A stretch of 64,000 bases of DNA, taken from positions 62,001-126,000 of the forward strand of contig DASWVB010000002.1 of the NCBI GenBank assembly GCA_036401375.1, written 5' to 3'. The notes under the pieces were generated by a model. That model saw only the letters and a program-made list of their open reading frames with translations. It did no database searches and had not been told where the DNA came from. Positions 53,282 through 62,475 of this stretch are shown here, in pieces. Position 1 is the stretch's first letter, and each line of letters starts with the position of its first letter. This DNA comes from DASWUZ01 sp036401375. Its GTDB lineage: Bacteria > Acidobacteriota > Terriglobia > Terriglobales > Acidobacteriaceae. Position numbers and translations under genes: made by a program.

Positions 53282-53635
53282 GTGACTCCTCCTGTCTTCG
53301 TCGGATAGGAAGGAGGAGGGGTTGGTTGCACGAGGCACGAATTTGGCCGATGGCGTGCTTCGTTCAACAGTACTGGGGTCTAGGTAAACTGCTTTGCCGG
53401 CTCGCGGTGTCTGCGCGCGCGCCGCGCGGTTGTTCTGGATGTGGGATTGGTACGGGGAGGAGGGGACGGGGAGTGGGTGTGTTCGATGTTTGCGCTGCCA
53501 CCCGCCTCCCACTCATGCGCGAAGTGCTGCGCATGAATGGGGCACCCGTTCGTAAGGTGGTTTTGTTCCCCGCAGAGTGCTTTGGACGCGGACACCTGCT
53601 GGTTTCTCTGCTGCCTGCGATGGCGTTACAGAGAG
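53282..53635. other. Intergenic region with a REP-like element
   Basis: 354 bases between sod and the SDR gene on the minus strand. It contains REP-like copy B (53508-53547) and, at 53330-53480, an A/T-poor stretch without a coding frame I trust. The promoter of the SDR gene is expected near 53282-53400. Confidence 0.45.
53508..53547 (+). repeat. Palindromic REP-like element, copy B
   Basis: Perfect except for one G-T pair: arms 53508-53520 and 53529-53541, loop GAAGTGCT, followed by GCACCCG. Its arms are identical to those of copy A 18 kb away while the loop differs, which argues for base-paired constraint. Confidence 0.75.
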
Positions 53636-54247
53636 CTAGGTGGTCGCTTGTTCGAAGCGCTTGTTGATCTCGTCCCAGTTCACCGTGTTCCACCAGGCGG
53701 CGAGGTACTCCGGACGGCGGTTGTTGTACTTCAGGTAATAGGCATGTTCCCAAACATCGTTGCCGAGGATGGGGAAGAGGCCCTGGGAGATGGGGTTGTC
53801 CTGGTTAGGTGTGGTTACGATCTTGAGTTTGCCGGCCTCGGAGACGAGCCAGCCCCAGCCGGAGCCGAACTGTTTTGCGGTGGTCTCGTTGAACTGCTTC
53901 TTGAAGTCTTCGAAGCTGCCGAAGTCCTTGCCGATCGCTGCTGCGATGGGGCCGGTCGGGTCTCCGCCTCCACCCGGCCGCATGATGGACCAGAACATGG
54001 TGTGGTTTACATGGCCGCCTCCGTTGTTGCGTACCACGGCCTGAATGTCGGAGGGGATGCTGGCGAGGTCCTTGATCAGCTCTTCGGGAGACTTCGAGCC
54101 GAGTTCCGGATGCTTTTCGATGGCCCCGTTCAGGTTGGTCACGTAGGTGGCATGGTGCTTATCGTGGTGAAGCTTCATGGTGGCTTCGTCGATGAAGGGG
54201 TCAAGGGCGGCGTAATCGTAGGGGAGCGGCGGTAGTTGATAGGCCAA
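53636..54247 (-). CDS. Superoxide dismutase (Fe/Mn family)
   Basis: A 203-residue protein with metal ligands in LHHDKHHATYV (His27), GGHVNHTMFW (His), and DVWEHAYYLKYNNRRPEYL (Asp and His). The GGHVNHTMFW and 'WNTVNWDEI' details point to a Mn or cambialistic form, but the metal is not certain from sequence. No signal peptide, so cytosolic. The start is a TTG at 54247 (TTG GCC TAT) with a strong AGGAGG 7 bases upstream; an ATG is not available nearby. Confidence 0.94.
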   Translation of the reverse strand: MAYQLPPLPYDYAALDPFIDEATMKLHHDKHHATYVTNLNGAIEKHPELGSKSPEELIKDLASIPSDIQAVVRNNGGGHVNHTMFWSIMRPGGGGDPTGPIAAAIGKDFGSFEDFKKQFNETTAKQFGSGWGWLVSEAGKLKIVTTPNQDNPISQGLFPILGNDVWEHAYYLKYNNRRPEYLAAWWNTVNWDEINKRFEQATT

Positions 54248-54634
54248 AATGTTTCCTCCTGGTGCTTGCCCGGATGGCGGGCGTTTGTGAGCTTCGAAGA
54301 TATGGACCGGGGGTTTGGACCACGCGAGGTCAAGTACCGGTAAGACGCATGCTGCGTGCAGCGGCGTTCTTGATCATAATGGATGCGGGTGGGCGACGGG
54401 CGATGCGGCTTTCCTTTGTGTCGCCGGGGCGGTCGCAGCCCGGGGAGCTCTCGTTCGGGCGAGTCGCTTGAGGCTGGGGTCCGATACACTTTGACAGAGC
54501 GTCGCAAGGAAAGGCTATGGAGTCGGCGGCGATCGATCCGAGCCGGCGGGTTGTGCGTGGCGCCCGGTGTGATCGTGCCGGCTGTAGAGCTCTCACTTTA
54601 AGTTGAACTTCTGTATTTCCCAGGGACCTGCCTG
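54248..54634. other. Divergent intergenic region between sod and a glucoamylase-like gene
   Basis: 387 bases. It must contain the promoter of sod and, on the plus strand, that of the next gene. On the minus strand TATGAT occurs at about 54373-54378 (sequence CATTATGATC) but without a good -35. Near 54595-54610, TTAAGTTGAACTTC is an A/T-rich patch ahead of the glucoamylase-like gene. No reliable coding frame. Confidence 0.4.
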
Positions 54635-56068
54635 TTGGATCTCTCTCGTAAAACTCGTTCGCTGATCAGCCGTCGAGACCTGCTGCGCCAGGCCGGAGCT
54701 TCGGGGCTTGTCGCCCTGGGCGCGCCGGCGCTGCTCGGACAGAACCAGCCGCAGGCTCCTCCGGTAAAGGCGGGACAGGAGCCGCAGACCGAGTCGCAGG
54801 CGGCAACCAGCTACGAGCATCCTCCCGGCGTCTTCATCAACCGTCCGCTCACCCAGGTTTCCAAGGCGGCCGAGGCGCTGCTGGACGATCTGGAGGGGCG
54901 CGGTTGTGACTTCTTCTTTAATGAGGCGAGCCCGAAATCGGGGCTGGTGCGGGACCGGGCCCCGGCTGCCGGCCGCTCCCTGAGCCGGGTGGCAAGCATC
55001 TCGGCTACTGGATTTGGGCTGACCGCGCTCTGCATTGCGGCGAAGCGCAACTACCTGCGGCCGAGCGAGTGCGAGCAGCGGGTTGAGAAGACCCTGGCCT
55101 TTCTGCTGGAGGACTGCCCGCACGAACACGGATTCCTGTACCACTTTGTAGACATCGAGAGCGGACAGCGGATGTTCAACAGCGAGCTCTCGTCGATCGA
55201 TACGGCTCTGCTGCTATGTGGAGTGCTGACCTGCCGGCAGTACTTCACCGGGAACGCACGGATCGAGGCGCTGGCGACTACCTTTTACCGGCGCATTGAC
55301 TGGCAGTGGATGTTGAACAGCGGCCCGACCCTCTCGATGGGCTGGCTGCCCGATCAGGGCTTCCTGCAGCATCGCTGGGACATCTACTCCGAGCTGATGA
55401 CGATGTACCTGATGGCGATCGGCTCGCCGACGCACGCGATCGACGCGAAGACGTGGGACGCGCTGCAGCGGCCGCTGGTGCAGTACGGGGGCATCGGCTA
55501 CATCAGCGGAGTGGCCCCACTGTTCATCCACCAGTATGCGCACGCGTGGTGCGACTATCGCGACCAGAGGGATCGTCACGCGAACTACTTCACGAATTCG
55601 ATCGCCGCGACCCGGACGCACCAGCTTTGGTGCCTGACGCTGGGGCAGAAGTTTCCCTGGATCGACCAGGACCTATGGGGAATCACGGCCTCGGACTCGC
55701 GGGAGGGCTATCGGGTGTGGGGAGGTCCGCCTGCCATTGGCGAGCTCGATGGGACCATCGTGCCCTGCGCGGCTGCCGGGTCGCTGCCGTTCCTCCCGGC
55801 GGAGTGCTCGCATGTGCTGCTGAGCATTCGGGAGAAGATGGGACCCAAGGTCTGGACGCGGTATGGGTTCGCCGATGCCTTTCACCCGAAGACGGGCTGG
55901 GTGGCAGAAGACATTCTGGGGATCGACCAGGGGATCAGCGTCCTGATGGCGGAGAACCTGCGGGGTGGTTTCGTCTGGGAGCACTTCATGAAGAATCGCG
56001 AGATTGCGCACGCGATGCGGGAGGTCGCCTTCCACTCCGACCCGGATGCCAACACTCAGATATTGTAG
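54635..56068 (+). CDS. Glucoamylase-like glycoside hydrolase (PF10091 type)
   Basis: A 477-residue protein with a Tat-type N-terminus (SRRDLLRQAGASGLVALGAP). The catalytic region shows 'GRGCDFFFNEASPKSGLVRD', 'SISATGFGLTALCIAAKRNY', 'FLYHFVDIESGQRMFNSELS', 'SSIDTALLLCGVLTCRQYF' and GISVLMAENLRGGFVWEHF, which match the COG5368/PF10091 (alpha/alpha)6-barrel putative glucoamylases. It probably cleaves a beta- or alpha-glucan outside the cytoplasm. The start is a TTG (54635). It is followed by a gene remnant and then GH15. Confidence 0.85.
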   Translation: MDLSRKTRSLISRRDLLRQAGASGLVALGAPALLGQNQPQAPPVKAGQEPQTESQAATSYEHPPGVFINRPLTQVSKAAEALLDDLEGRGCDFFFNEASPKSGLVRDRAPAAGRSLSRVASISATGFGLTALCIAAKRNYLRPSECEQRVEKTLAFLLEDCPHEHGFLYHFVDIESGQRMFNSELSSIDTALLLCGVLTCRQYFTGNARIEALATTFYRRIDWQWMLNSGPTLSMGWLPDQGFLQHRWDIYSELMTMYLMAIGSPTHAIDAKTWDALQRPLVQYGGIGYISGVAPLFIHQYAHAWCDYRDQRDRHANYFTNSIAATRTHQLWCLTLGQKFPWIDQDLWGITASDSREGYRVWGGPPAIGELDGTIVPCAAAGSLPFLPAECSHVLLSIREKMGPKVWTRYGFADAFHPKTGWVAEDILGIDQGISVLMAENLRGGFVWEHFMKNREIAHAMREVAFHSDPDANTQIL

Positions 56069-56119
56069 GAAGCGCAGGGCAATAGAGGCTTCGCTGCTTC
56101 CATCCAGCTTCTGGACTAA

Positions 56120-56401
56120 AGCAGCATCGACTGGACCTTTACGGCGCTGTTCTATGCCGCCGCTCATTACGTCGAAGCTTACCTCGTAGCAAACCTGGAC
56201 GTACACCTGAAGTGCCACACGACCAGAGATCGATACCTCGCACGAGAGGCAGGTCTTCGCGGCATCTGGATTCCGTACAGTCATTTGAAGTACTTCGCTT
56301 ATAACGCTCGGTACGAGGTCACGGGCTTCACTGCCGGAGATGTTGAAGACGCGCGGACTTATCTCGATGCTGTTGAGTCTCACCTTGCGTTGAGGCCATA
56401 A
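56120..56401 (+). pseudogene. HEPN-like reading frame lacking a start codon
   Basis: 93 open codons ending in TAA, directly preceded in frame by another TAA at 56117-56119 and with no ATG, GTG or TTG at its front (the first TTG is two thirds along). The peptide is protein-like: SSIDWTFTALFYAAAHYVEA, later 'CHTTRDRYLAREAGLRGIW', YNARYEVTGFTAGD and 'ARTYLDAVESHL'. I recognise the FYAAxHxVEAYL...RYE...D-V-E pattern of HEPN-type proteins, from memory. About 15-20 N-terminal residues seem missing, so it is most likely a decayed gene; a sequencing error or a rare start is possible. Nothing else is coded in 56069-56569. Confidence 0.5.
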
Positions 56402-56569
56402 AGCAGCTCGTGTTTGCTGCGTGATATTGTTTACCTCACCTTGCAGCACGTCTTTTTGCCCTCGCCGGCCGTGGTTCTCTGCTGGCATGGAAGGGACATC
56501 GCGTTCCCGGCAAGCAGCCGCATCCGTCTCTTTTCAGTGAACTGCTCCCAACCCAATCCAAGGTGATCG

Positions 56570-58999
56570 ATGACGGTACTTACGACGGAATACAAGTGGG
56601 TGGATGGGCAGGGGCCTGCGTTTGGCGGTCCCGGTCTCGAGCCGCGCTGGACCTCGAGCGCAAAGGACACGGTAGGTACGGCCTACTCCGCATCAAGCCG
56701 GGTCTGGTACACGGTGTCGCACGGCATCTTGAACGAGGTCTACTACCCGACCATCGACCGGCCTCAGATCCGCGATATGGAGTTTCTTATCACGGACGGA
56801 ATGACATTTTTCCATGAGGAGAAGCGGGCGCTCAGTTCAAAGATCGAGTACATCGACAACGATGCGCTGGCGGTTCGAATCACGTCTACGGACCCTGACG
56901 GCCGGTACACGCTGATTAAGGAGATCATCTCCGATCCTCATCATCCTGTAGTGATCATCAACGTGCGCCTGGAGGGACACGAGGAGCTGTTATCGCGGCT
57001 GAAAGTCTACGCGCTGCTGGCGCCTCATCTGGAGGGTGGAGGTGCGGGCAACTCGGCGCGCATCCTCGACGTTGCCGGCAAGGTGGTGGGGCTGGCCTGG
57101 AAGAACAACACCTCGCTCGCCATGGCTGCCGATTGCGGATTTACGCGGGCGAGCTGCGGATATGTAGGCAGCAGCGACGGCTGGCAGGATCTGCAGAACT
57201 ACAAGATGGACTGGCAGTTCGGCTCGGCGCTGGACGGCAACATCTCCCTGCTGGGGGAGATCGATGCGGCGAACCATCATGAGTTCACCCTCGCGATCGG
57301 CTTCGGCGAGGGACATCATGCCGCCATCTCCGGCGCCATGGGTTCCTTGACGACTCCTTTTGAACTGCAGCTGAAGCGGTTTATCGAGCAGTGGAGGCGC
57401 GCTCCAAGCCCCAAGAATCTTGCCGGGCAGTCGGGGGATGGAGGCAGGCTGCTGCTGACCAGCCACCATGTTCTGCTCGCCCATGAGGACAAGCTGTATT
57501 CGGGGGCGTTCATCGCCTCGGCGTCGATTCCATGGGGCAGCGCCAAGAGTGACGAGGACCTGGGTGGTTACCACCTGGTGTGGACCCGCGACATGGTGCA
57601 GACCGCGACGGCCCTGCTGGCCTGCGGGCGCATCGACACGGCTCGGCGGGCGCTGGTCTACCTTGCCTGCACGCAGAAGCCGGACGGTGGATTTGCGCAG
57701 AATTTCTGGATCGATGGTACGCCGTACTGGACGGGCATGCAGCTGGACGAGGTGGCGTTCCCCATCGTGCTCGCCTGGCGGCTGTGGCAGGTGGATGGCC
57801 TTGCCAAGTTCGACGTCTTCCCCTTTGTGGAGCGAGCTGCTGCCTTTTTAGTGGCTCATGCGCCGATCACCCAGCAGGAGCGGTGGGAGGAGAACTCGGG
57901 CTATTCGCCCTCGACGCTGGCCGCTGTGATCGCCGGGCTGATCTGTGCGGCCGAGATAGCGCGGGCGCGCGATGCAGTCGAGGTCGGAGAGCGGCTGGAG
58001 CAGCATGCGGACTGGATTGAGAGCCATCTGGACGAGTGGACGGTGACCGAAGATGGAGTACTGCTGCCGGAGGTGAAGCGCCATTACATGCGCATCCGTC
58101 CGCCCCAGCCTGGAGAGTCTTATGCGCGCGACGATGCCGAGCGGCAGATGGTGCATATCTCGAACCGCGGCCCGGGCGAGCAGACCGAGTTTGAGGCCCG
58201 CGAGCTGATCGACGGAGGGTTCCTCGAGTTGGTGCGGTATGGCATCAGAAGTGCGAACGATCCGCTCATCGTCGATTCGCTGAAGGTGGTCGATGCGGTG
58301 CTGAAGGTCGACACACCCTATGGCACATGCTGGCGGCGGTACAACCATGACGGCTACGGTCAGCGCCACGACGGAGGCCCTTACCTTGGCTGGGGCCAGG
58401 GACGCGCATGGCCGCTGCTGACCGGCGAACGAGCCCACTATGAACTGGCAGCCGGAGGAGACATCAAGGCTCACATCGCTGCTATCGAGGCCTTCGCCTC
58501 GGCGGGAGGTATGCTGCCGGAGCAGATCTGGGATGCACCACCGATGGGGCATCTTGAGCTTGGGCGGCCAACCGGATCGGCGATGCCGCTGGTGTGGGCG
58601 CACTCGGAGTATCTGAAGCTGCTGCGTTCGGCTGCGGACGGAGTGGTCTACGACATCATTGCTCCCGTGGCGAGGCGCTACGCAGGCAGAAAGTCACGCA
58701 GCTCGATCGAGGTCTTCACCCTCGGACGTCCGGTGCAGCAGATGGAGGCCGGCAAGAGTCTGCGCTTTATCGCTCAGCAGCCGTTTCAGATCCATTGGAC
58801 GACGGACGGGTGGGCGACGGTGAACGCGGAGCAATGCGGGTCATACGGTTACTCCGCGTACCACACCGATCTAAAGACCGCGACGGCGATTCCCCCCTCT
58901 AATGGGTCTCAGCAGAACGGGAGATTATCGTTTACCCTGTTCTGGCAGGACGAGAACCGGTGGGAAGGCCGCAACTTCGACGTAACAATTGTCGGATAG
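56570..58999 (+). CDS. Glucoamylase (glycoside hydrolase family 15)
   Basis: An 809-residue protein with no signal peptide. Residues ~25-290 are the N-terminal super-beta-sandwich (SRVWYTVSHGILNEVYYPTI), followed by the (alpha/alpha)6 barrel ~300-700: GGYHLVWTRDMVQTATALL, NFWIDGTPYWTGMQLDEVAF and 'GGMLPEQIWDAPPMG', which holds the catalytic base Glu. It should release glucose from starch-, glycogen- or oligosaccharide-type glucans; the lack of a secretion signal suggests intracellular use. The gene lies in front of the pentose phosphate genes. The C-terminal 100 residues are a beta-rich extension. Confidence 0.92.
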   Translation: MTVLTTEYKWVDGQGPAFGGPGLEPRWTSSAKDTVGTAYSASSRVWYTVSHGILNEVYYPTIDRPQIRDMEFLITDGMTFFHEEKRALSSKIEYIDNDALAVRITSTDPDGRYTLIKEIISDPHHPVVIINVRLEGHEELLSRLKVYALLAPHLEGGGAGNSARILDVAGKVVGLAWKNNTSLAMAADCGFTRASCGYVGSSDGWQDLQNYKMDWQFGSALDGNISLLGEIDAANHHEFTLAIGFGEGHHAAISGAMGSLTTPFELQLKRFIEQWRRAPSPKNLAGQSGDGGRLLLTSHHVLLAHEDKLYSGAFIASASIPWGSAKSDEDLGGYHLVWTRDMVQTATALLACGRIDTARRALVYLACTQKPDGGFAQNFWIDGTPYWTGMQLDEVAFPIVLAWRLWQVDGLAKFDVFPFVERAAAFLVAHAPITQQERWEENSGYSPSTLAAVIAGLICAAEIARARDAVEVGERLEQHADWIESHLDEWTVTEDGVLLPEVKRHYMRIRPPQPGESYARDDAERQMVHISNRGPGEQTEFEARELIDGGFLELVRYGIRSANDPLIVDSLKVVDAVLKVDTPYGTCWRRYNHDGYGQRHDGGPYLGWGQGRAWPLLTGERAHYELAAGGDIKAHIAAIEAFASAGGMLPEQIWDAPPMGHLELGRPTGSAMPLVWAHSEYLKLLRSAADGVVYDIIAPVARRYAGRKSRSSIEVFTLGRPVQQMEAGKSLRFIAQQPFQIHWTTDGWATVNAEQCGSYGYSAYHTDLKTATAIPPSNGSQQNGRLSFTLFWQDENRWEGRNFDVTIVG

Positions 59000-59245
59000 T
59001 GTGATTGTCGGGGCGTTTCAAGGGAAGGTAAGCGTGCCTGCATGACCAGCGAGGTGCCTCGTTGGAGTAGTCTCATCAGGACCGGAGACCCGAGGAGAAC
59101 TCGACCAAGGCACGTCATCAAACACTGTGCATCAGGCAACAGCACGCAGTGCCAACTGTTCCTACTGAAGCGCGAGCGATTAAACAGGCGACGCTGCGCT
59201 GTTGAGTGCGGTGCCCCGGATGCGTAAGGCGAAGGAAGAGGGACC

Positions 59246-61261
59246 ATGAGCGATTTGGATCTGTTGTCGATCAATACCCTGCGATTCCTGGCGGTGGACG
59301 CGGTTGAGAAGGCCAAGAGCGGTCATCCGGGCGCGCCCCTGGGCGATTCGCCGATGGCTTATCTGCTCTTTCACAAGTACATGCGGCACAATCCGGAGCA
59401 CTCAAAGTGGACCAACCGCGACCGCTTTGTGCTTTCGAACGGGCATGCTTCCGCGATGCTGTACTCCATGCTGTATCTGAGCGGGTACAAGCTTTCACTC
59501 GAAGACCTGCAGCAGTTCCGGCAATACGGGTCGCGGACACCCGGACATCCGGAGTTCGGAGAGACGGACGGCATTGAGGTCACCACCGGGCCGCTGGGAC
59601 AGGGTTTCGCCATGGCCGTAGGCATGGCCATCGCAGAGAAACATCTAGCGGCGAAGTACAATAAGCCGGGCTTCGACATTGTGGACCATTACACCTATGG
59701 CATCTGCGGCGATGGCGATCTGATGGAGGGAGTCTCTCATGAGGCCGCTTCACTAGCGGGAACTCTGGCGCTTGGAAAGCTGATCTTCCTCTACGACGAC
59801 AATCTTATTTCGCTCGACGGGCCCACGGAGCTGTCTTTCACCGAAGACGTGGAAAAGCGATTCGAGGCGTACCACTGGCATGTGCAGAAGGTTGCGGACG
59901 GCAATGACCTCGCGGCTATCTCCGCTGCGATCGAGGCTGCACAGGCGGTCAAGGACAAGCCATCCATCATCGCGGTGCGCACGATCATCGGCTATGGGAG
60001 CCCCAAGGCGGGCACGAACAAGGCCCATGGAGAGCCGCTCGGCGCAGCCGACTGTGCTGCGACGAAGACAAAGCTTGGATGGCCGGCGGACAAGAGCTTC
60101 TACGTGCCCGACGAGGCGCTGGCGAACTGGCGCACGATCATCGACCGCGGCAAGAAGTATGAGGCGGAATGGAACGATCTCTTCGCCAACTATAAGAAGG
60201 AGTTTGGCGAGCTGGGGGCGGAGTTCGAGCGCATTCAGGCTGGGAAGCTGAAAGAGGGCTGGGAGAAGAGTCTGCCGAAGTTTGCTGCCGGCGATAAGCC
60301 GATGGCGACGAGATCTGCGGGCGGCGCGGTGATGAACGCCTTCGCGAAGGAGGTTCCGGAGTTGCTTGGCGGAGCGGCGGACCTGACTACCTCTACCAAG
60401 ACGATCCTCAAGGACGGCGGGAACTTCCACCTGGACGCGACCGGACAGAACCTCTTCTTCGGGGTACGGGAATTTGGAATGTGCGCGGCTGTGAACGGCA
60501 TGGCGGTCCATGGCGGAGTGATCCCCTACGGTTCGACCTTCTTTGTCTTTACGGACTACTGCAAGCCGGCGCTGCGTATGGCTGCATTGATGCATGCGCA
60601 TTCGATCTTCGTCTTCACCCATGATTCGATAGCGCTGGGCGAAGATGGCCCGACGCATCAGCCGATCGAGCACCTGATGGCGTTGCGCGCCGTGCCCCAC
60701 CTCATGGATTTCCGTCCCGCGGATGCGAATGAGACGGCCGCTGCCTGGCGGATTGCGCTCGAGACGAAGCAGCCATCGTTCATGGCATTGTCTCGGCAGG
60801 ACCTGCCGATTCTCGACCCCGACAAGCACAACATCTATGAGGGCGTGAAGCATGGCGCCTGGGTGGTCGACCCGGGTGGCGACTCGCCTGACATCCTGCT
60901 GGTGGGAACGGGCGGGGAGTTCTGGGCGGTGACCAACGCAGCGGCTGAGCTCAAGAAGGAAGGCATCAACGCCCGGGTGGTCTCGATGCCGAGCTTCCGG
61001 CTGTTTGAGGAGCAGAGCGAGTCGTACCAGGCGTCCGTCTTCCCCGATCACCTGCCGAAGCTGGCTGTCGAAGCGGGCAGTCCGCTGGGATGGTGGAAGT
61101 ACGTAGGACGCCACGGGGACGTGATCGGGCTGGAGCGCTTCGGTGCATCCGCGCCCGGAACCAAGGCGCTGAGCGAGCTCGGATTCAGCGTAGAGCATAT
61201 TGTGAAGCGGGCCAAGGCGCTGCTTGAGAAGGTGCGTAAGCCGGAGCTGGCGGCCAAGTGA
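59246..61261 (+). CDS. tkt: Transketolase
   Basis: A 671-residue ThDP enzyme: 'NTLRFLAVDAVEKAKSGHPG', 'DRFVLSNGHASAMLYSMLYL', GDGDLMEGVSHEAASLAG with the ThDP-binding aspartates, and 'FVFTHDSIALGEDGPTHQPI' in the second half. It moves two-carbon units between sugar phosphates. GGAAGAGGG precedes the ATG. It overlaps rpiB by four bases (GTGA), so the two are coupled. It starts the pentose phosphate block. Confidence 0.96.
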   Translation: MSDLDLLSINTLRFLAVDAVEKAKSGHPGAPLGDSPMAYLLFHKYMRHNPEHSKWTNRDRFVLSNGHASAMLYSMLYLSGYKLSLEDLQQFRQYGSRTPGHPEFGETDGIEVTTGPLGQGFAMAVGMAIAEKHLAAKYNKPGFDIVDHYTYGICGDGDLMEGVSHEAASLAGTLALGKLIFLYDDNLISLDGPTELSFTEDVEKRFEAYHWHVQKVADGNDLAAISAAIEAAQAVKDKPSIIAVRTIIGYGSPKAGTNKAHGEPLGAADCAATKTKLGWPADKSFYVPDEALANWRTIIDRGKKYEAEWNDLFANYKKEFGELGAEFERIQAGKLKEGWEKSLPKFAAGDKPMATRSAGGAVMNAFAKEVPELLGGAADLTTSTKTILKDGGNFHLDATGQNLFFGVREFGMCAAVNGMAVHGGVIPYGSTFFVFTDYCKPALRMAALMHAHSIFVFTHDSIALGEDGPTHQPIEHLMALRAVPHLMDFRPADANETAAAWRIALETKQPSFMALSRQDLPILDPDKHNIYEGVKHGAWVVDPGGDSPDILLVGTGGEFWAVTNAAAELKKEGINARVVSMPSFRLFEEQSESYQASVFPDHLPKLAVEAGSPLGWWKYVGRHGDVIGLERFGASAPGTKALSELGFSVEHIVKRAKALLEKVRKPELAAK

Positions 61262-61719
61262 CCAGGATTGCGATGGCCTCGGACCACGCGGGTTTCCCTC
61301 TGAAGGAGGAGATGCGGCCGTTCGTCGAGAGTCTCGGCTATGAGGTGCTCGACCTGGGCGCTTACAAGGTGGAGCCGCTCGACGACTATCCCGATTATGC
61401 CGAGGCAGTCGGACAGGCGATGGCGTCCGGCCAGGCGGAGCGGGGCATCCTGATCTGCGGCAGCGGAGTGGGTGTTTGCGTGGCGGCCAACAAGATGCCG
61501 GGCATCCGCGCGTGCGTCTGCCACGACGGTTACTCGGCCCACCAGGGAGTGGAGCACGACGACATGAACGTGCTGGTGCTCGGATCGAGGATCATAGGAG
61601 CCTCGCTGGCCTACGATCTGATCAAGGCTTATCTCGACGCGCGGTTCCAAGGCGCCGAGGAGCGCCTGGTGCGGCGCCTGAACAAGGTGAAGGCAATCGA
61701 GGCGCGCAACATGTGTTGA
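61258..61719 (+). CDS. rpiB: Ribose 5-phosphate isomerase B
   Basis: A 153-residue protein with 'RIAMASDHAGFPLKEEM', GILICGSGVGVCVAANK (the catalytic cysteine) and 'CHDGYSAHQGVEHDDMNVLV', all typical of RpiB/LacAB. It interconverts ribose 5-phosphate and ribulose 5-phosphate. GTG start inside the tkt stop. The family has Arg after YSA where this sequence has His, a conservative change. Confidence 0.94.
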   Translation: MTRIAMASDHAGFPLKEEMRPFVESLGYEVLDLGAYKVEPLDDYPDYAEAVGQAMASGQAERGILICGSGVGVCVAANKMPGIRACVCHDGYSAHQGVEHDDMNVLVLGSRIIGASLAYDLIKAYLDARFQGAEERLVRRLNKVKAIEARNMC

Positions 61720-61792
61720 GCCATCGGGCGGAGCAGGCTGCTGCGCAGGTGCAGTATGAAAGCTATGGCGAACAGGGGCAGCAAACGGGAAG

Positions 61793-62407
61793 ATGAGCGC
61801 GATATCGACGGTGTTATGGGATGTCGGCGGGGTTCTGCTCACCAATGGATGGGACCACGTTGGGCGGGCCGCAGTCGTAGCGCACTTCGGTCTGGACAGG
61901 GGTGAATTTGAACGCCGCCACGCCATCGTCAACGATCCCTGGGAAAGAGGCGTGATCAGCGCGGCGGAGTACATGAGCGAAGCAGTATTTCACCAGCCGC
62001 GCAGCTTCACCCCGGCCGAGTTTCTCGAGCAGATGAAGGCCGAGTCACAGGTCCTGCCGGATGGAGGGCTCGGGGTGCTGGTGCGAATGGCCGAGAGCTC
62101 CGGTCTGCAGCTCGCGATCCTCAATAACGAGGCACGTGAGCTGAACGACTACCGGCTTCAGCAGTTCAACCTGACTCCTTTCTTCGAGTGCTTCCTGAGT
62201 TCGTGCTACGTGGGACTGCGCAAACCCGATCCAAAGATTTACCAGCGAGGGCTTGACATATTGCAACGTTCGGCAGGTGAAGTGGTCTTCATCGATGACC
62301 GTGCAGAGAATGTGGCGCCTGCGGCAGCGCTGGGCATGCATGGAATTCAATTTCGAAATCCGGCGCAATTGTGCAGCGAGTTAGCGCTTCTGGGAATCAA
62401 CATCTGA
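61793..62407 (+). CDS. HAD-IA phosphatase, YihX-like
   Basis: A 204-residue HAD protein. Motif I reads TVLWDVGGVLLTNG, with Gly where typical phosphatases have the second Asp, as in YihX (DLGNV). Motif II is LAILNNEARELN, motif III has Lys in 'VGLRKPDPKIYQRGLD' and motif IV is VVFIDDRAENVA. YihX hydrolyses glucose 1-phosphate, which fits this sugar-phosphate operon and the presence of glgP, but the substrate is inferred. ATG follows rpiB after 73 bases. Confidence 0.87.
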   Translation: MSAISTVLWDVGGVLLTNGWDHVGRAAVVAHFGLDRGEFERRHAIVNDPWERGVISAAEYMSEAVFHQPRSFTPAEFLEQMKAESQVLPDGGLGVLVRMAESSGLQLAILNNEARELNDYRLQQFNLTPFFECFLSSCYVGLRKPDPKIYQRGLDILQRSAGEVVFIDDRAENVAPAAALGMHGIQFRNPAQLCSELALLGINI

Positions 62408-62475
62408 CGAGTCGTGGCATGGCATTCAAGCTGCAGTTTAACCAGCGAGTCTAGAGCAACGCGGAGGATAGCATC

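Noticed and set aside
53330..53480. Further N-terminal 77 residues of the SDR protein
   Set aside because: The frame stays open upstream to 53512 but is Pro/Ser/Arg-rich, runs into REP copy B, and ATG 53281 has a strong AGGAGG.
59000..59245. Small gene between GH15 and tkt
   Set aside because: Several short frames exist on both strands, but none has a ribosome binding site or a protein-like composition.
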